From positions 434,001-498,000 of the forward strand of contig CAWKNP010000008.1 of the NCBI GenBank assembly GCA_963851105.1: a DNA stretch of 64,000 nucleotides. The letters run 5' to 3'. Both the position numbers and the translations under genes were made by a program. The notes beneath the pieces were generated by a model. It made no database searches. It worked only from the letters and a program-made list of their open reading frames with translations, and was not told the origin of the DNA. Origin of the DNA: DATARN01 sp963851105. Lineage in GTDB: Bacteria; Actinomycetota; Acidimicrobiia; Acidimicrobiales; Palsa-688. Below are positions 44,484 through 52,361 of the stretch, piece after piece. Within the stretch, counting starts at the first letter, position 1. Each line of letters opens with the position of its first letter.

Positions 44484-45016
44484 GGGGCGGTTACCGCCTC
44501 CGGAGCAGGCTCCGGGACCATGTGGAAGGTGTACATACGGTCGGCGTCGATCCGGGCGTAGGCCACCCCGCTGTCGAGGAACGCCTCCCATTCGGCGCCG
44601 TAGCGGGGCACGTAGATGTCGAGCAGCGCCTGGCGGAAACCCGCCTGCTCCCCCGCCGCGACGTCGATGGGCACGGCGCGGCCGTGGACGGTGACCGCCA
44701 GGTGTTCGCCCGGCAGGTGGGTCGCGCTGACCTGGGGGCGGCGGCGGATATGGCCGAAGCGAATCGAGTCGGGCGCGGAGCCGAAGTGGAACGCCCCCCG
44801 GTAGAAGACGCCGTCGACGGGGCCGACCAGGGGCCGGCCGTCGGCAGTGACCGTGGCCAGAGCCAGCAACCGCATCCCCACTAGTTCGGCGGTGAGCTCG
44901 GCCGCATCCAGCCGGCGGTCGGGGGTGATGATCCGGCTCAAGTGGGTGCCGCCCGCGGCGGCACTGCGATCGAGAAGATCCTGTAGCGCGGCCAGCTCCT
45001 CCGGGGACTCATACAC
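44480..45016 (-). CDS. Pyridoxamine 5'-phosphate oxidase-like (FMN/F420-type split barrel) protein
   Basis: 178-residue PNPOx-like protein starting at GTG 45016 (no RBS is visible, so a leaderless transcript is likely). Split-barrel core: LLALATVTADGRPLVGPVDG, AFHFGSAPDSIRFGHIRRRP, VSATHLPGEHLAVTVHGRAV. The N-terminal helical part (PEELAALQDLLDRSAAAGGT) is common in actinobacterial members. Cofactor could be FMN or F420; not decided. First gene of the minus-strand operon; its start lies only 18 bases from the start of the divergent DUF1990 gene. Confidence 0.86.
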   Translation of the reverse strand: MYESPEELAALQDLLDRSAAAGGTHLSRIITPDRRLDAAELTAELVGMRLLALATVTADGRPLVGPVDGVFYRGAFHFGSAPDSIRFGHIRRRPQVSATHLPGEHLAVTVHGRAVPIDVAAGEQAGFRQALLDIYVPRYGAEWEAFLDSGVAYARIDADRMYTFHMVPEPAPEAVTAP

Positions 45017-45034
45017 AGGAGGCAGAGTAGACAG

Positions 45035-45598
45035 ATGTTCCGCCTCACGAAGCCGTCGCCCGATGTGCTGCAGCGCTTCCTCGACGAGCAACGATCCCAG
45101 CGCTTCACCTACGACGCCGTGGGCGCCACCGCCGCCCGCGACCTGCCAGCCGGGTTCCACCATGACCGCCACGAGACCGATCTCGGCGCCGACGAGGGTG
45201 ACCGCTTCGCACAGGCTTGGGAGGCGGTGCGCCACTGGGCGCCGCAGCGGGGCGCCGGCATCGAGATCTTTCCGGACACCCCGGTGGTGCGCGACCTGTC
45301 CATGCTCGTCGTCATCAAGTTGCCCGTGACAGGGTGCGTGGTGGCCCCGGCGCGCGTCGCCTACGTGGTCGACGAGCCCACCAAGGCGGGCTTCGCCTAC
45401 GGGACCCTTCCCGGCCACCCCGAGCGCGGTGAAGAGGCGTTTCTCGTCGTGCGCCGCGACGGCCGAGTCGTGTTCCAGGTCGTGGCGTTCTCCAAGCCTC
45501 GGGACCTGATCGCCCGCCTCGGCGGCCCGGTGGCCCGGGCCTTCCAGATGCGCACCATCAAGGCGTACCTGCGGGCCATGGCTACGGCTGTCGGTTGA
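45035..45598 (+). CDS. DUF1990 family protein
   Basis: 187-residue protein of the DUF1990 family: MFRLTKPSPDVLQRFLDEQR, FTYDAVGATAARDLPAGFHH, WAPQRGAGIEIFPDTPVVRD, then ARVAYVVDEPTKAGFAYGTL and HPERGEEAFLVVRRDGRVVF. Structural analogy suggests an SRPBCC-like ligand-binding fold, but function is unestablished. ATG 45035 has AGGAGG at 45017-45022, which itself lies just next to the divergent start codon. Confidence 0.9.
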   Translation: MFRLTKPSPDVLQRFLDEQRSQRFTYDAVGATAARDLPAGFHHDRHETDLGADEGDRFAQAWEAVRHWAPQRGAGIEIFPDTPVVRDLSMLVVIKLPVTGCVVAPARVAYVVDEPTKAGFAYGTLPGHPERGEEAFLVVRRDGRVVFQVVAFSKPRDLIARLGGPVARAFQMRTIKAYLRAMATAVG

Positions 45599-45600
45599 GA

Positions 45601-46983
45601 TCAGATGACAACCCGCTCGAGGCCCGGTTGGGGACCCGAGCGCACCGCCGCCCACCATCCGGCGGCGACGCCGGCGTAGAGGGCGGCGCCGCGGACCACC
45701 GCCTCGGTGGCGCCGCTGCGCCACACTTCGATCCCGGGACGAGCCACAGCCTTGGCGTGCAGCCACGGCCGGCTTCGGCTGCCCCCTCCGCACACCACCA
45801 GCCGGTGGCCGCCCGCACCTCGGGCAACAGGAGCGACCGCCACCAGCCGGTCGCACGCGTCCCAGGTCCGGGCGGCAAGACACCCGAGCACCCCGTTCCA
45901 GATCTCGGCCACGGGCGCCGCCGGCAGGTCCAGAGGCGAGTCGTCCTGGGCCGCCTTGATGACGCGGTCGTCGATCGTGGCGCTCCCGGCCCCCAAGGCC
46001 ATGGCGTCGAGCTCCTCGACCGGGCGCCCCAGGGCGGCCGCGACGGCGCTCAGCACCAGGCCCGCACGGGCGGCGCCGGCCAGCAACGCCCAGCCGCCAC
46101 CGCCGGGCAGCACCGACACCGCCACCCGCCCGGCCAGCGCGGCGGCGACATCGGGCAGAGTCTCCGCACCCGCCACGACACTCTCGGCGGTGCCGACGGA
46201 GTTGACCAGGTCGCACGGGCGGCCGCCCGCCCCGGCCCGTGCCACCAAGTGGTCGTGGCCGGCGATGGTGACCGGGATCCCGGCGGGCAGGCCCCACCGG
46301 CAGGCGGCGGCCTCGGAGACCCGCCCCATCACCGCGCCTGCGGCCGCCACCTCGGCGAACACCTCCGGGGACACCCCGATGGCAGCCGCCACCTCCGGGA
46401 GGTACCGATGCTCGCCCACGTGATAGGCGCCGGTACGGGCAGCCAGTGAGAACTCGGTCACCTGGCGGCCGGTGAGGTCGTGGAGCACCAGCTCGGGCAC
46501 GCCCAGCCACCGGGCCACGGACCCGAGACCCTGGTCGACCAGCCACCCCAACTTGGCGACGCTCGAGACAACCCGCAGCCGCTGCCCGATCGATTCCTCC
46601 AGCTCGGGCCCGAACTGCTGCTGAAGACGGTCGACGATCTCGCCGCCCCGGGGATCGTGCCAGGCGATGATCGGCGCCAGCAGCCGCCCGTCGCGGGCGA
46701 CGGGGGCCCCGCTCTCCGCCATCCCCGCGACGGCGACCGCCGCGATGTCGGCGCGAGCCGAACCGAGCTCGGCGATCGCCTCGGCCACCGCCGCCAGCAG
46801 CCGGTCGCCGCTCATCTCGCCATCTTCGAACGGCGTGGCGGCGCGGGCGGCGCGGCAGTCGTTGCCGTCAGCGTCGATCAGCAACGCCTTGATCCGAGTG
46901 GTGCCGATGTCGAGACCGAGGAGCAAAGGGGTCAGCCGGTCACCGCGGCGCGGTGTGCGCAGCCCGGCCGCGGGCCTGGTCAC
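45601..46983 (-). CDS. FGGY-family carbohydrate kinase
   Basis: 460-residue sugar kinase. N-terminal phosphate motif LLLGLDIGTTRIKALLIDAD at about 20-39, a central catalytic Asp in TIAGHDHLVARAG and the adenosine motif HRLVVCGGGSRSRPWLHAKA. It phosphorylates a pentose, hexose, polyol or similar using ATP; the type substrate is not deducible. Start GTG 46983. It follows the MBL-Rieske gene with a 15-base gap and converges on DUF1990 with a two-base gap. It is 5 kb from the xylose-type importer and could use its imported sugar, an inference. Confidence 0.9.
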   Translation of the reverse strand: MTRPAAGLRTPRRGDRLTPLLLGLDIGTTRIKALLIDADGNDCRAARAATPFEDGEMSGDRLLAAVAEAIAELGSARADIAAVAVAGMAESGAPVARDGRLLAPIIAWHDPRGGEIVDRLQQQFGPELEESIGQRLRVVSSVAKLGWLVDQGLGSVARWLGVPELVLHDLTGRQVTEFSLAARTGAYHVGEHRYLPEVAAAIGVSPEVFAEVAAAGAVMGRVSEAAACRWGLPAGIPVTIAGHDHLVARAGAGGRPCDLVNSVGTAESVVAGAETLPDVAAALAGRVAVSVLPGGGGWALLAGAARAGLVLSAVAAALGRPVEELDAMALGAGSATIDDRVIKAAQDDSPLDLPAAPVAEIWNGVLGCLAARTWDACDRLVAVAPVARGAGGHRLVVCGGGSRSRPWLHAKAVARPGIEVWRSGATEAVVRGAALYAGVAAGWWAAVRSGPQPGLERVVI

Positions 46984-46998
46984 CGCCGGTCGTCCCGG

Positions 46999-48573
46999 TC
47001 ACAGCCGGTCGGCCTTGATCGCGTCCGGCTGGCCGGTGGTCAGGCAGCTGCCGGTCGCCAGGTCGAATCGCCAGCCGTGCAGCTTGCAGGTCAGCACGTC
47101 GTCGGTGATGGAACCGAACCTCGCCAGATCCCCCTGCAGGTGTGGGCACCGGCGAGGGATCCGCCACCCGTCGAGCTGGTACCACTCGTCCTCGTCGGCG
47201 GCCGGGTGCCAGGCCCGCCGTAGCGAGGGGGTGGCCGTGGCCGCCGCCTCGGAGGCGTTCCAGGTTTCGGCGTAGTGCAGCCGTTCTTCCGACAGGCACT
47301 TGAAGAAGGTATAGATGCTCTCGTTGTAGGCGCCATCGCGCCCGGCGGTGAACCGCAGCGAGAGAAACAGGCCGTTGACCCAGTCCGCCGCCCGTTCCCG
47401 GATGCACGCGTCCACCACGCCGGGTTCGACCCGGAAACGATAGGGGCAAAGCTCGCCCGCGTGGGCCCGTACCTGACGGGCCGGGAAGTCGATGACGACA
47501 CCGATGTCGCCCGCCTCGAGCAGCACCGCCGCCCCCACCCGGGCGCACAGCTGATCAGCGTTGGCGAGTAGCGGCTCCCACCAGCTCTTCAGTTCCGCCA
47601 CCACGTCGATCTCGCCGGGACGGGGCCACGACGACCGGGCCGCCTCTATAGCCGGCCGCTGCTGCGCCTGGTAGGCCTCGAGGTAGGCCCGCTTGGCCCG
47701 GAACGGCGCCATCAGCTCGGCTTCGGGGGCCGGCTGGACGACCTCGCACCCGCCGCCCACCAGGGTGATAGTGGTGCCCGGCACGACCAGGTGGGCATTG
47801 TCCCGGCCTTGTCCGGCCAGGTACTCGAGGAATACGGACTGGTCGGGAAAAGGATTGTCCCCGTCACCGAGGTCGTTGTAGCCGAACAGATTTTCGTCGA
47901 GGAAGCACGGCGGACCGGCGCAGGGGAACAGGTGGGCGGCGTCGACTTGTTCGGCGATCAGGCGGGCGCGGTCCATGCCCCGGATGCGTTTCTGGTGGCC
48001 GGCCTCCGCCTTGGCTTCGGCCGCCATGTCGTACACCACCGGGTACCAGATGGCCCCGGAAAACTGCAGGAAGTGGGCATCGAACGGCCCGAACCGCTGT
48101 ATGGGATCGAGATCCCGGGGCCGGGCGTCGTTCTGGTCGAGGAGGCGGGCGGTGCCGTCGTCGACGGCCAGGGCGGAGTCGCCGAAGGGCCCGTCCGAGG
48201 GTCCGATGGCGAGGGTGGCCATGACCTGGATACCGCCCAGGTCGACGGTCACCCCGTGGGGCAAGGGCACGAAGCGGGAGAACCCGAGGTCGCTCAAGGC
48301 GTCGCGCAGCTCGTCGAGGGGGAACTCGGGCAACAACACGGTCGTGGCCCGCGACACCCGAGCGGCCAGGAACTCGGGATCGAAATGGTCGTGGTGGAGG
48401 TGCGAGACATAGAGATAGTCAGGGCTGGCGATGGCGTCGATGGCGATGCCGGCGTTGCTCGGGAAGGGGAACCACGAGGCGAAGTAGGCGGGGTTGAACC
48501 AGGGGTCGCACAAGATGCTGCCCCCGGCGGTCTCGATGAACAAGCCGGCATGGCCGATGAACGTGACCTTCAC
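46999..48573 (-). CDS. Metallo-beta-lactamase-fold hydrolase fused to C-terminal Rieske [2Fe-2S] domain
   Basis: 524 residues in three parts. MBL domain at about 1-250: IGHAGLFIETAGGSILCDPW and the metal motif SHLHHDHFDPEF (HxHxDH type). A middle helical/alpha-beta part is at about 290-420. The Rieske domain at about 440-510 has its cluster ligands in CPHLQGDLARFG and LTCKLHGWRFDLATG (C-x-H and C-x2-H). The same pair of domains, with the Rieske at the N-terminus, occurs in CMP-Neu5Ac hydroxylase; here the order is reversed. It is probably a redox-linked hydrolase or oxygenase. Its start overlaps the quinone-oxidoreductase stop (ATGA). Confidence 0.88.
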   Translation of the reverse strand: MKVTFIGHAGLFIETAGGSILCDPWFNPAYFASWFPFPSNAGIAIDAIASPDYLYVSHLHHDHFDPEFLAARVSRATTVLLPEFPLDELRDALSDLGFSRFVPLPHGVTVDLGGIQVMATLAIGPSDGPFGDSALAVDDGTARLLDQNDARPRDLDPIQRFGPFDAHFLQFSGAIWYPVVYDMAAEAKAEAGHQKRIRGMDRARLIAEQVDAAHLFPCAGPPCFLDENLFGYNDLGDGDNPFPDQSVFLEYLAGQGRDNAHLVVPGTTITLVGGGCEVVQPAPEAELMAPFRAKRAYLEAYQAQQRPAIEAARSSWPRPGEIDVVAELKSWWEPLLANADQLCARVGAAVLLEAGDIGVVIDFPARQVRAHAGELCPYRFRVEPGVVDACIRERAADWVNGLFLSLRFTAGRDGAYNESIYTFFKCLSEERLHYAETWNASEAAATATPSLRRAWHPAADEDEWYQLDGWRIPRRCPHLQGDLARFGSITDDVLTCKLHGWRFDLATGSCLTTGQPDAIKADRL

Positions 48574-49535
48574 GCGCCGTCCCCGGTGACCAGCACGATC
48601 TTGCCGAACTTGCCTCCCGCCGCGAACGCCGCGTAGGCGGCTGGGGCCTCTTCCAGCGGGTAGGTGGCGGCGACCGGTACCCGGATCTGGCCCCGGGCCA
48701 CGAGCGGCAGCACATGGGCCTCGACCAGGCGGGCGGCGACGGCTTTCAGCTCGAGGGGGCGGACGCGCAGCGTGGACGCCTGGATCCGGCCCCGGCGGAT
48801 CATGAGCTGGTGGAGGTTCACCTGGGCGTCGGCCCCCGCCCCGACCCCGATCACGATGATGCGGCCGCCGGTGGCCAGTGCGGCCAGGTCAGCGGCGAGA
48901 TTGGGACCGCCGATCAGCTCGATGACGACGTCGAACGGTCCCGCGTCCCCAAAACCCTCCGGGGCGATCGCCCGGACGCCGGGGGCCAGGTGGGCCACGG
49001 AGTCGCGGAGGCCGGCGTTGCGGACCGTGGCCACGATGTCCGCGTTCACCGTTGCGGCCAGCAGGACGGCTGCGCTGCCCACGCCTCCGGCCGCGCCGTG
49101 GATGCACACCGTGGCGCCCGCGGCCAGCTCGCCCTGGGTGAACAGGGCGTCGTGGGCGGTGGTGAAGGCTTCGGGGAAACCCCCCGCCTGGGGCCATGAC
49201 ATCGAATCGGGCACGGGCATGGCCATGCGCTCGTGCACGACCAGGCGTGTCGCCTGGGCGCCCCCGCCGACGACCGCCATGACCCGATCCCCCGGCTGGA
49301 AACGCTGGGCGCCCGGCCCGGTGGCCAGCACCTCGCCGGCCATTTCGAGGCCGAGAATGTCCGGCGGTGAGGCGGGCGGCGCGGGATAGGCGCCCCGCGC
49401 CTGCATCACGTCGGCGTTGTTGACCCCCGCGGCCCGCACCCCGATCAGGATCTCACCGGGGCCGGGAACGGGATCGGGGCGCTGCGTGACGACCGGGATG
49501 CCGTCGAGAGCGTCGGGCATGACGACGGCCTTCAC
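48570..49535 (-). CDS. Quinone oxidoreductase-like zinc-independent medium-chain dehydrogenase
   Basis: 321-residue MDR enzyme starting at GTG 49535. Motifs: AAGVNNADVMQARGAYPAPP, AGEVLATGPGAQRFQPGDRV, NADPH site IHGAAGGVGSAAVLLAATVN and C-terminal YPLEEAPAAYAAFAAGGKFG. No catalytic zinc Cys/His pair is seen, so it belongs to the zeta-crystallin/QOR branch. It heads the three-gene minus operon, followed by the MBL-Rieske (four-base overlap) and FGGY kinase genes, so it may reduce an intermediate processed by them. Confidence 0.9.
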   Translation of the reverse strand: MKAVVMPDALDGIPVVTQRPDPVPGPGEILIGVRAAGVNNADVMQARGAYPAPPASPPDILGLEMAGEVLATGPGAQRFQPGDRVMAVVGGGAQATRLVVHERMAMPVPDSMSWPQAGGFPEAFTTAHDALFTQGELAAGATVCIHGAAGGVGSAAVLLAATVNADIVATVRNAGLRDSVAHLAPGVRAIAPEGFGDAGPFDVVIELIGGPNLAADLAALATGGRIIVIGVGAGADAQVNLHQLMIRRGRIQASTLRVRPLELKAVAARLVEAHVLPLVARGQIRVPVAATYPLEEAPAAYAAFAAGGKFGKIVLVTGDGA

Positions 49536-49617
49536 CTGATCGAGGCTACCGCAGCGCCTGGCGAGCTCCCGCAGGCGACGTGCGCCCGCGGGACCCCTTT
49601 TTCCCCAACAGTTGCGG

Positions 49618-51993
49618 TTACGACGCCGCCAGTTGCTGCGCCAACTGGATGAGCGTGTCGGCCTGGATCTTTTGGGCCATCGCCTGGCCGAGCGAAATCG
49701 GGGTCCCGTCGAACTCGGCGGCGAACAGCTCGTTCTTGATGGTGATGGCCAGCGCATCGCGGCGTTGCCCGAGAGACGCCAATTGGGTTTCGATGACGGT
49801 GTAGCGGGAGTCGCCGGCGCTGGTGCTCTCCAGGGCATGGGTGGAAGCCTTCAAGGTGGCGGTGCCGAAGGCGCCCACACTGGCGTTGATCTGCTTGTAG
49901 GCCCGTGCCAGTTCCACGACGGCGGCCCCACTCAAGGTCGCGGGCACCGAGGTGAGGTCCTCGGTGATGACCCGGCCGTCACCGGTGTAGTCGTCCTTCA
50001 GCCCGACCAGATGCAGCAGCGTGGGGCGGATGTCGGTGTGGTCGGTCCAGGTCCCGGTGGTGTGGCTCCCCGGAACGGTGACATTGCCGCTGTCGGGGCC
50101 CGCCGAGCTGGGTCCCTGGCTCGGCCCGAGGCCGTCGACTCCCCTGTGGGCCACGCCGGGCCCGGCGAGGCCGAGCCAGGTCGTGTTGATCTCGGCCGCG
50201 TAGTCGCCGTGGTTGTAGGCGAAGCCGGGGTTGACCTGGACACAGGCGCTGGTGCAATTCGGGGCGCCCGCGAACAGGAAGTAATCCGGTTTCGCAAACT
50301 GCGAGAACGTCGGCGTGCGTGCCGGATCGGCATTGACGATGTGCAGGATGCCCTCTTCCACCGGGTTGGCCAGGTAGTTGGTGATCCGCTCGTTGGTCTT
50401 CCCGGAGTAGGGGTTGCTGGCGGTGAGGGTGGCGACGTCGCGCTCGAGTTGGCGGACCGCCGGGGTGTTCGGACCTGGGTTGCCGGTCACGTAGAACTGC
50501 GGTGCCGAGTCGGCGTGGAGGCTGAAGGGCGTGGTGTTGCCCTTCTCCGTGGCCAGGAGGCCGGTCACGTTGGTGTTCAGCTCGCCGAAGGTCCCCGCCA
50601 CATAGGTGCAGGGCGTGGTCACGCCGTTGCAGCCCGCCGGCGCCGGCTGGATGGCGCGGCCGACGTTGGCTCCCGCCACGTGGTCGCCCTCGTCGGCGGT
50701 GACGACGAACTCGGTGTTGGCCGGGGTGATGCCGTCGGCCGCCAGGCGCTGGAAGAACGTGTTGAACGAGTCGTCGTAGAACTTGGCTTGGGCCACGTAG
50801 CAGGGATCACCGGGTCCGAGGGCGGGCGGGGCGCTGGCGCACGCCGCCAGCTGGGGGTTGTTGTTACCGTGGATGTCGGCGATGTAGGACTGCGTCACCG
50901 GCACCCCCGATTCCTGCATGTCGGCGGTGTACGCCAGCGACTGGGCGGCATTGATGGGGCCGAAACCGGGGAAGCCAGGCTGGTTGTTGGTGAATGCGCC
51001 GTTGATCTGGTTGCCGGAAAGGTCCACCAGGTTGCCGGCGGAGTTGGTCACCGGGAACCCGTTGTGCATGACGCTGGGGGTGCCGGCGCCGAGTTGAGGG
51101 GCCAGGTAGCGGTGCCCCATGAGCATCTGGAAGCCGGTGTAGCCGCCGGGCTCGGTGGGCAGGATGTCGGGCACGGCGGTCGGAGACGGGGACTGCTGGC
51201 CGAACTTCGTGCCGCTGGCCGTGGCGCACAAGGCGGCACCCTGGGCGCAGTGGACACCGACGCCGACGTACTGGGCCACTTCCGCGTCCTTGAAGGAGTC
51301 GGTGTCGGCTTGCAGCTGGGCGTTCTCGGGCGAGGAGGGCCCGAAAACCTTGGGAATGTCGACGGCGGTGTTCTCGAGGACCATGTTTGCGGTCGAAACG
51401 TCGCCGACGTTGCAGCCGGCTCGGGTGAACGGCACCCACGGGGCGGGCGTGATCGTGTTCGGGGCGACCGGCGGTGTTGCCGTCGCCGGGGGGACGGCCG
51501 AGTACACCATCGACGGATTCGTGTCATGGCCAGGTGTCGGCGTCGATGAGGGATCGAAGACCGGGTCGGTCCAGTAGGCGAACGAAACGCCGGTGTCGGT
51601 CGTCCCGTCGGGGTTGTAGGTCTTGAAGCTGTTGCTCACCGGCATGCCGTGGCGATCGCCGTACAGCCCGGTGTAGTTGGTCAGGCTGTCAGTGGCGGTG
51701 TGGGCGATGAGCGGGGTGTGGTTATTGGACAGCATGGTGCCGTTCTGCTCGATGAAGTTGAGCAGGTGGGGCATCATCTCGAGGTCCGACGGCACGTTGG
51801 GGTTGTCCCGGAAGAAGTGCACGTTGTCGAAGGTGATCTCGATCACGTGGGACACGTTGTTGCCCAGCTGGCAACCGCCGCCGCCGACCGCGGCCGGCGC
51901 CGCCGGGGCGGCCCCCACCGCCGAGAGGGAAAGCGTCGTAGTGGCCACCGCCACCGCCACCGACAGGCCTGCCAACCGCCCGAACGTGCTCAT
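49618..51993 (-). CDS. Secreted alkaline-phosphatase-superfamily protein
   Basis: 791 residues from ATG 51993 (GGAGGACGGC precedes it). Signal peptide LAGLSVAVAVATTTLSLSAV with cleavage near residue 30. The fold type is suggested by HVIEITFDNVHFF (metal-binding Asp), NNHTPLIAHTATDSLTNYTG (likely Thr nucleophile region), VVTADEGDHVAG and YNHGDYAAEINTTWLGLAGP (later metal ligands). This pattern is common to phosphodiesterase/phosphatase-like secreted enzymes of Actinobacteria. The rest is Thr/Asn/Pro-rich with several Cys pairs, as for exported proteins. Substrate unknown. Divergent from the sugar importer operon, with LacI-type and repeat operators between them. Confidence 0.75.
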   Translation of the reverse strand: MSTFGRLAGLSVAVAVATTTLSLSAVGAAPAAPAAVGGGGCQLGNNVSHVIEITFDNVHFFRDNPNVPSDLEMMPHLLNFIEQNGTMLSNNHTPLIAHTATDSLTNYTGLYGDRHGMPVSNSFKTYNPDGTTDTGVSFAYWTDPVFDPSSTPTPGHDTNPSMVYSAVPPATATPPVAPNTITPAPWVPFTRAGCNVGDVSTANMVLENTAVDIPKVFGPSSPENAQLQADTDSFKDAEVAQYVGVGVHCAQGAALCATASGTKFGQQSPSPTAVPDILPTEPGGYTGFQMLMGHRYLAPQLGAGTPSVMHNGFPVTNSAGNLVDLSGNQINGAFTNNQPGFPGFGPINAAQSLAYTADMQESGVPVTQSYIADIHGNNNPQLAACASAPPALGPGDPCYVAQAKFYDDSFNTFFQRLAADGITPANTEFVVTADEGDHVAGANVGRAIQPAPAGCNGVTTPCTYVAGTFGELNTNVTGLLATEKGNTTPFSLHADSAPQFYVTGNPGPNTPAVRQLERDVATLTASNPYSGKTNERITNYLANPVEEGILHIVNADPARTPTFSQFAKPDYFLFAGAPNCTSACVQVNPGFAYNHGDYAAEINTTWLGLAGPGVAHRGVDGLGPSQGPSSAGPDSGNVTVPGSHTTGTWTDHTDIRPTLLHLVGLKDDYTGDGRVITEDLTSVPATLSGAAVVELARAYKQINASVGAFGTATLKASTHALESTSAGDSRYTVIETQLASLGQRRDALAITIKNELFAAEFDGTPISLGQAMAQKIQADTLIQLAQQLAAS

Positions 51994-52079
51994 GCCGTCC
52001 TCCACTTCCTGAGGTCGCCTAAGGCTATGTGGCCTCAGGTTTCCTCATGGCGTAGCCCCGGTCAACCCCCGATTACATC

Positions 52080-52097
52080 CCGGTAAACGTTTACCGG
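52080..52097. promoter_or_regulatory. 18-bp palindrome, LacI-family type operator
   Basis: CCGGTAAACGTTTACCGG is a perfect palindrome. The core GTAAACGTTTAC is the shape recognised by many LacI/GalR-family repressors. It lies 86 bases upstream of the phosphatase-like gene start and 265 bases upstream of the sugar-binding protein start. No LacI gene is in the window. Confidence 0.75.
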
Positions 52098-52171
52098 TAC
52101 GGCCGCCGCAACCAGCGGGGGACGACAGCGGTGGTGAGGATGGTCTCCGAGGGCACCGCAGCTCGGGCGAC

Positions 52172-52220
52172 CGTTCATGTTTCGTTCATGGAATGAACGG
52201 GATATTTATGCCTCGTTCAC
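52172..52220. promoter_or_regulatory. Phased CGTTCA repeats upstream of sugar importer
   Basis: CGTTCAT at 52172-52178 and 52183-52189 (11-bp period), inverted ATGAACG at 52193-52199 and a further CGTTCAC at 52214-52220. Two direct copies at one helical turn are typical of OmpR/PhoB-type sites; the second and third copies also form CGTTCAT-GGA-ATGAACG. Candidate target of the response regulator at 55970-56674. Confidence 0.65.
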
Positions 52221-52361
52221 ATTTGTGTCCTTATCGTTACGTCGACTTTCACGAACCACGTGACGACCTGTGGCGGCGCCGTGCGCACGAATCTCCTGCG
52301 TTCGACCCATCCTCAGAAGCCGGAACCGCGGCGGTCGGTCAATCAAGGGAGGGAACCTGTT

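Noticed and set aside
49612..51549. A 645-codon open frame on the plus strand
   Set aside because: Antisense of the secreted phosphatase-like gene with Gly/Val/Arg-rich low-complexity product; no RBS or family.
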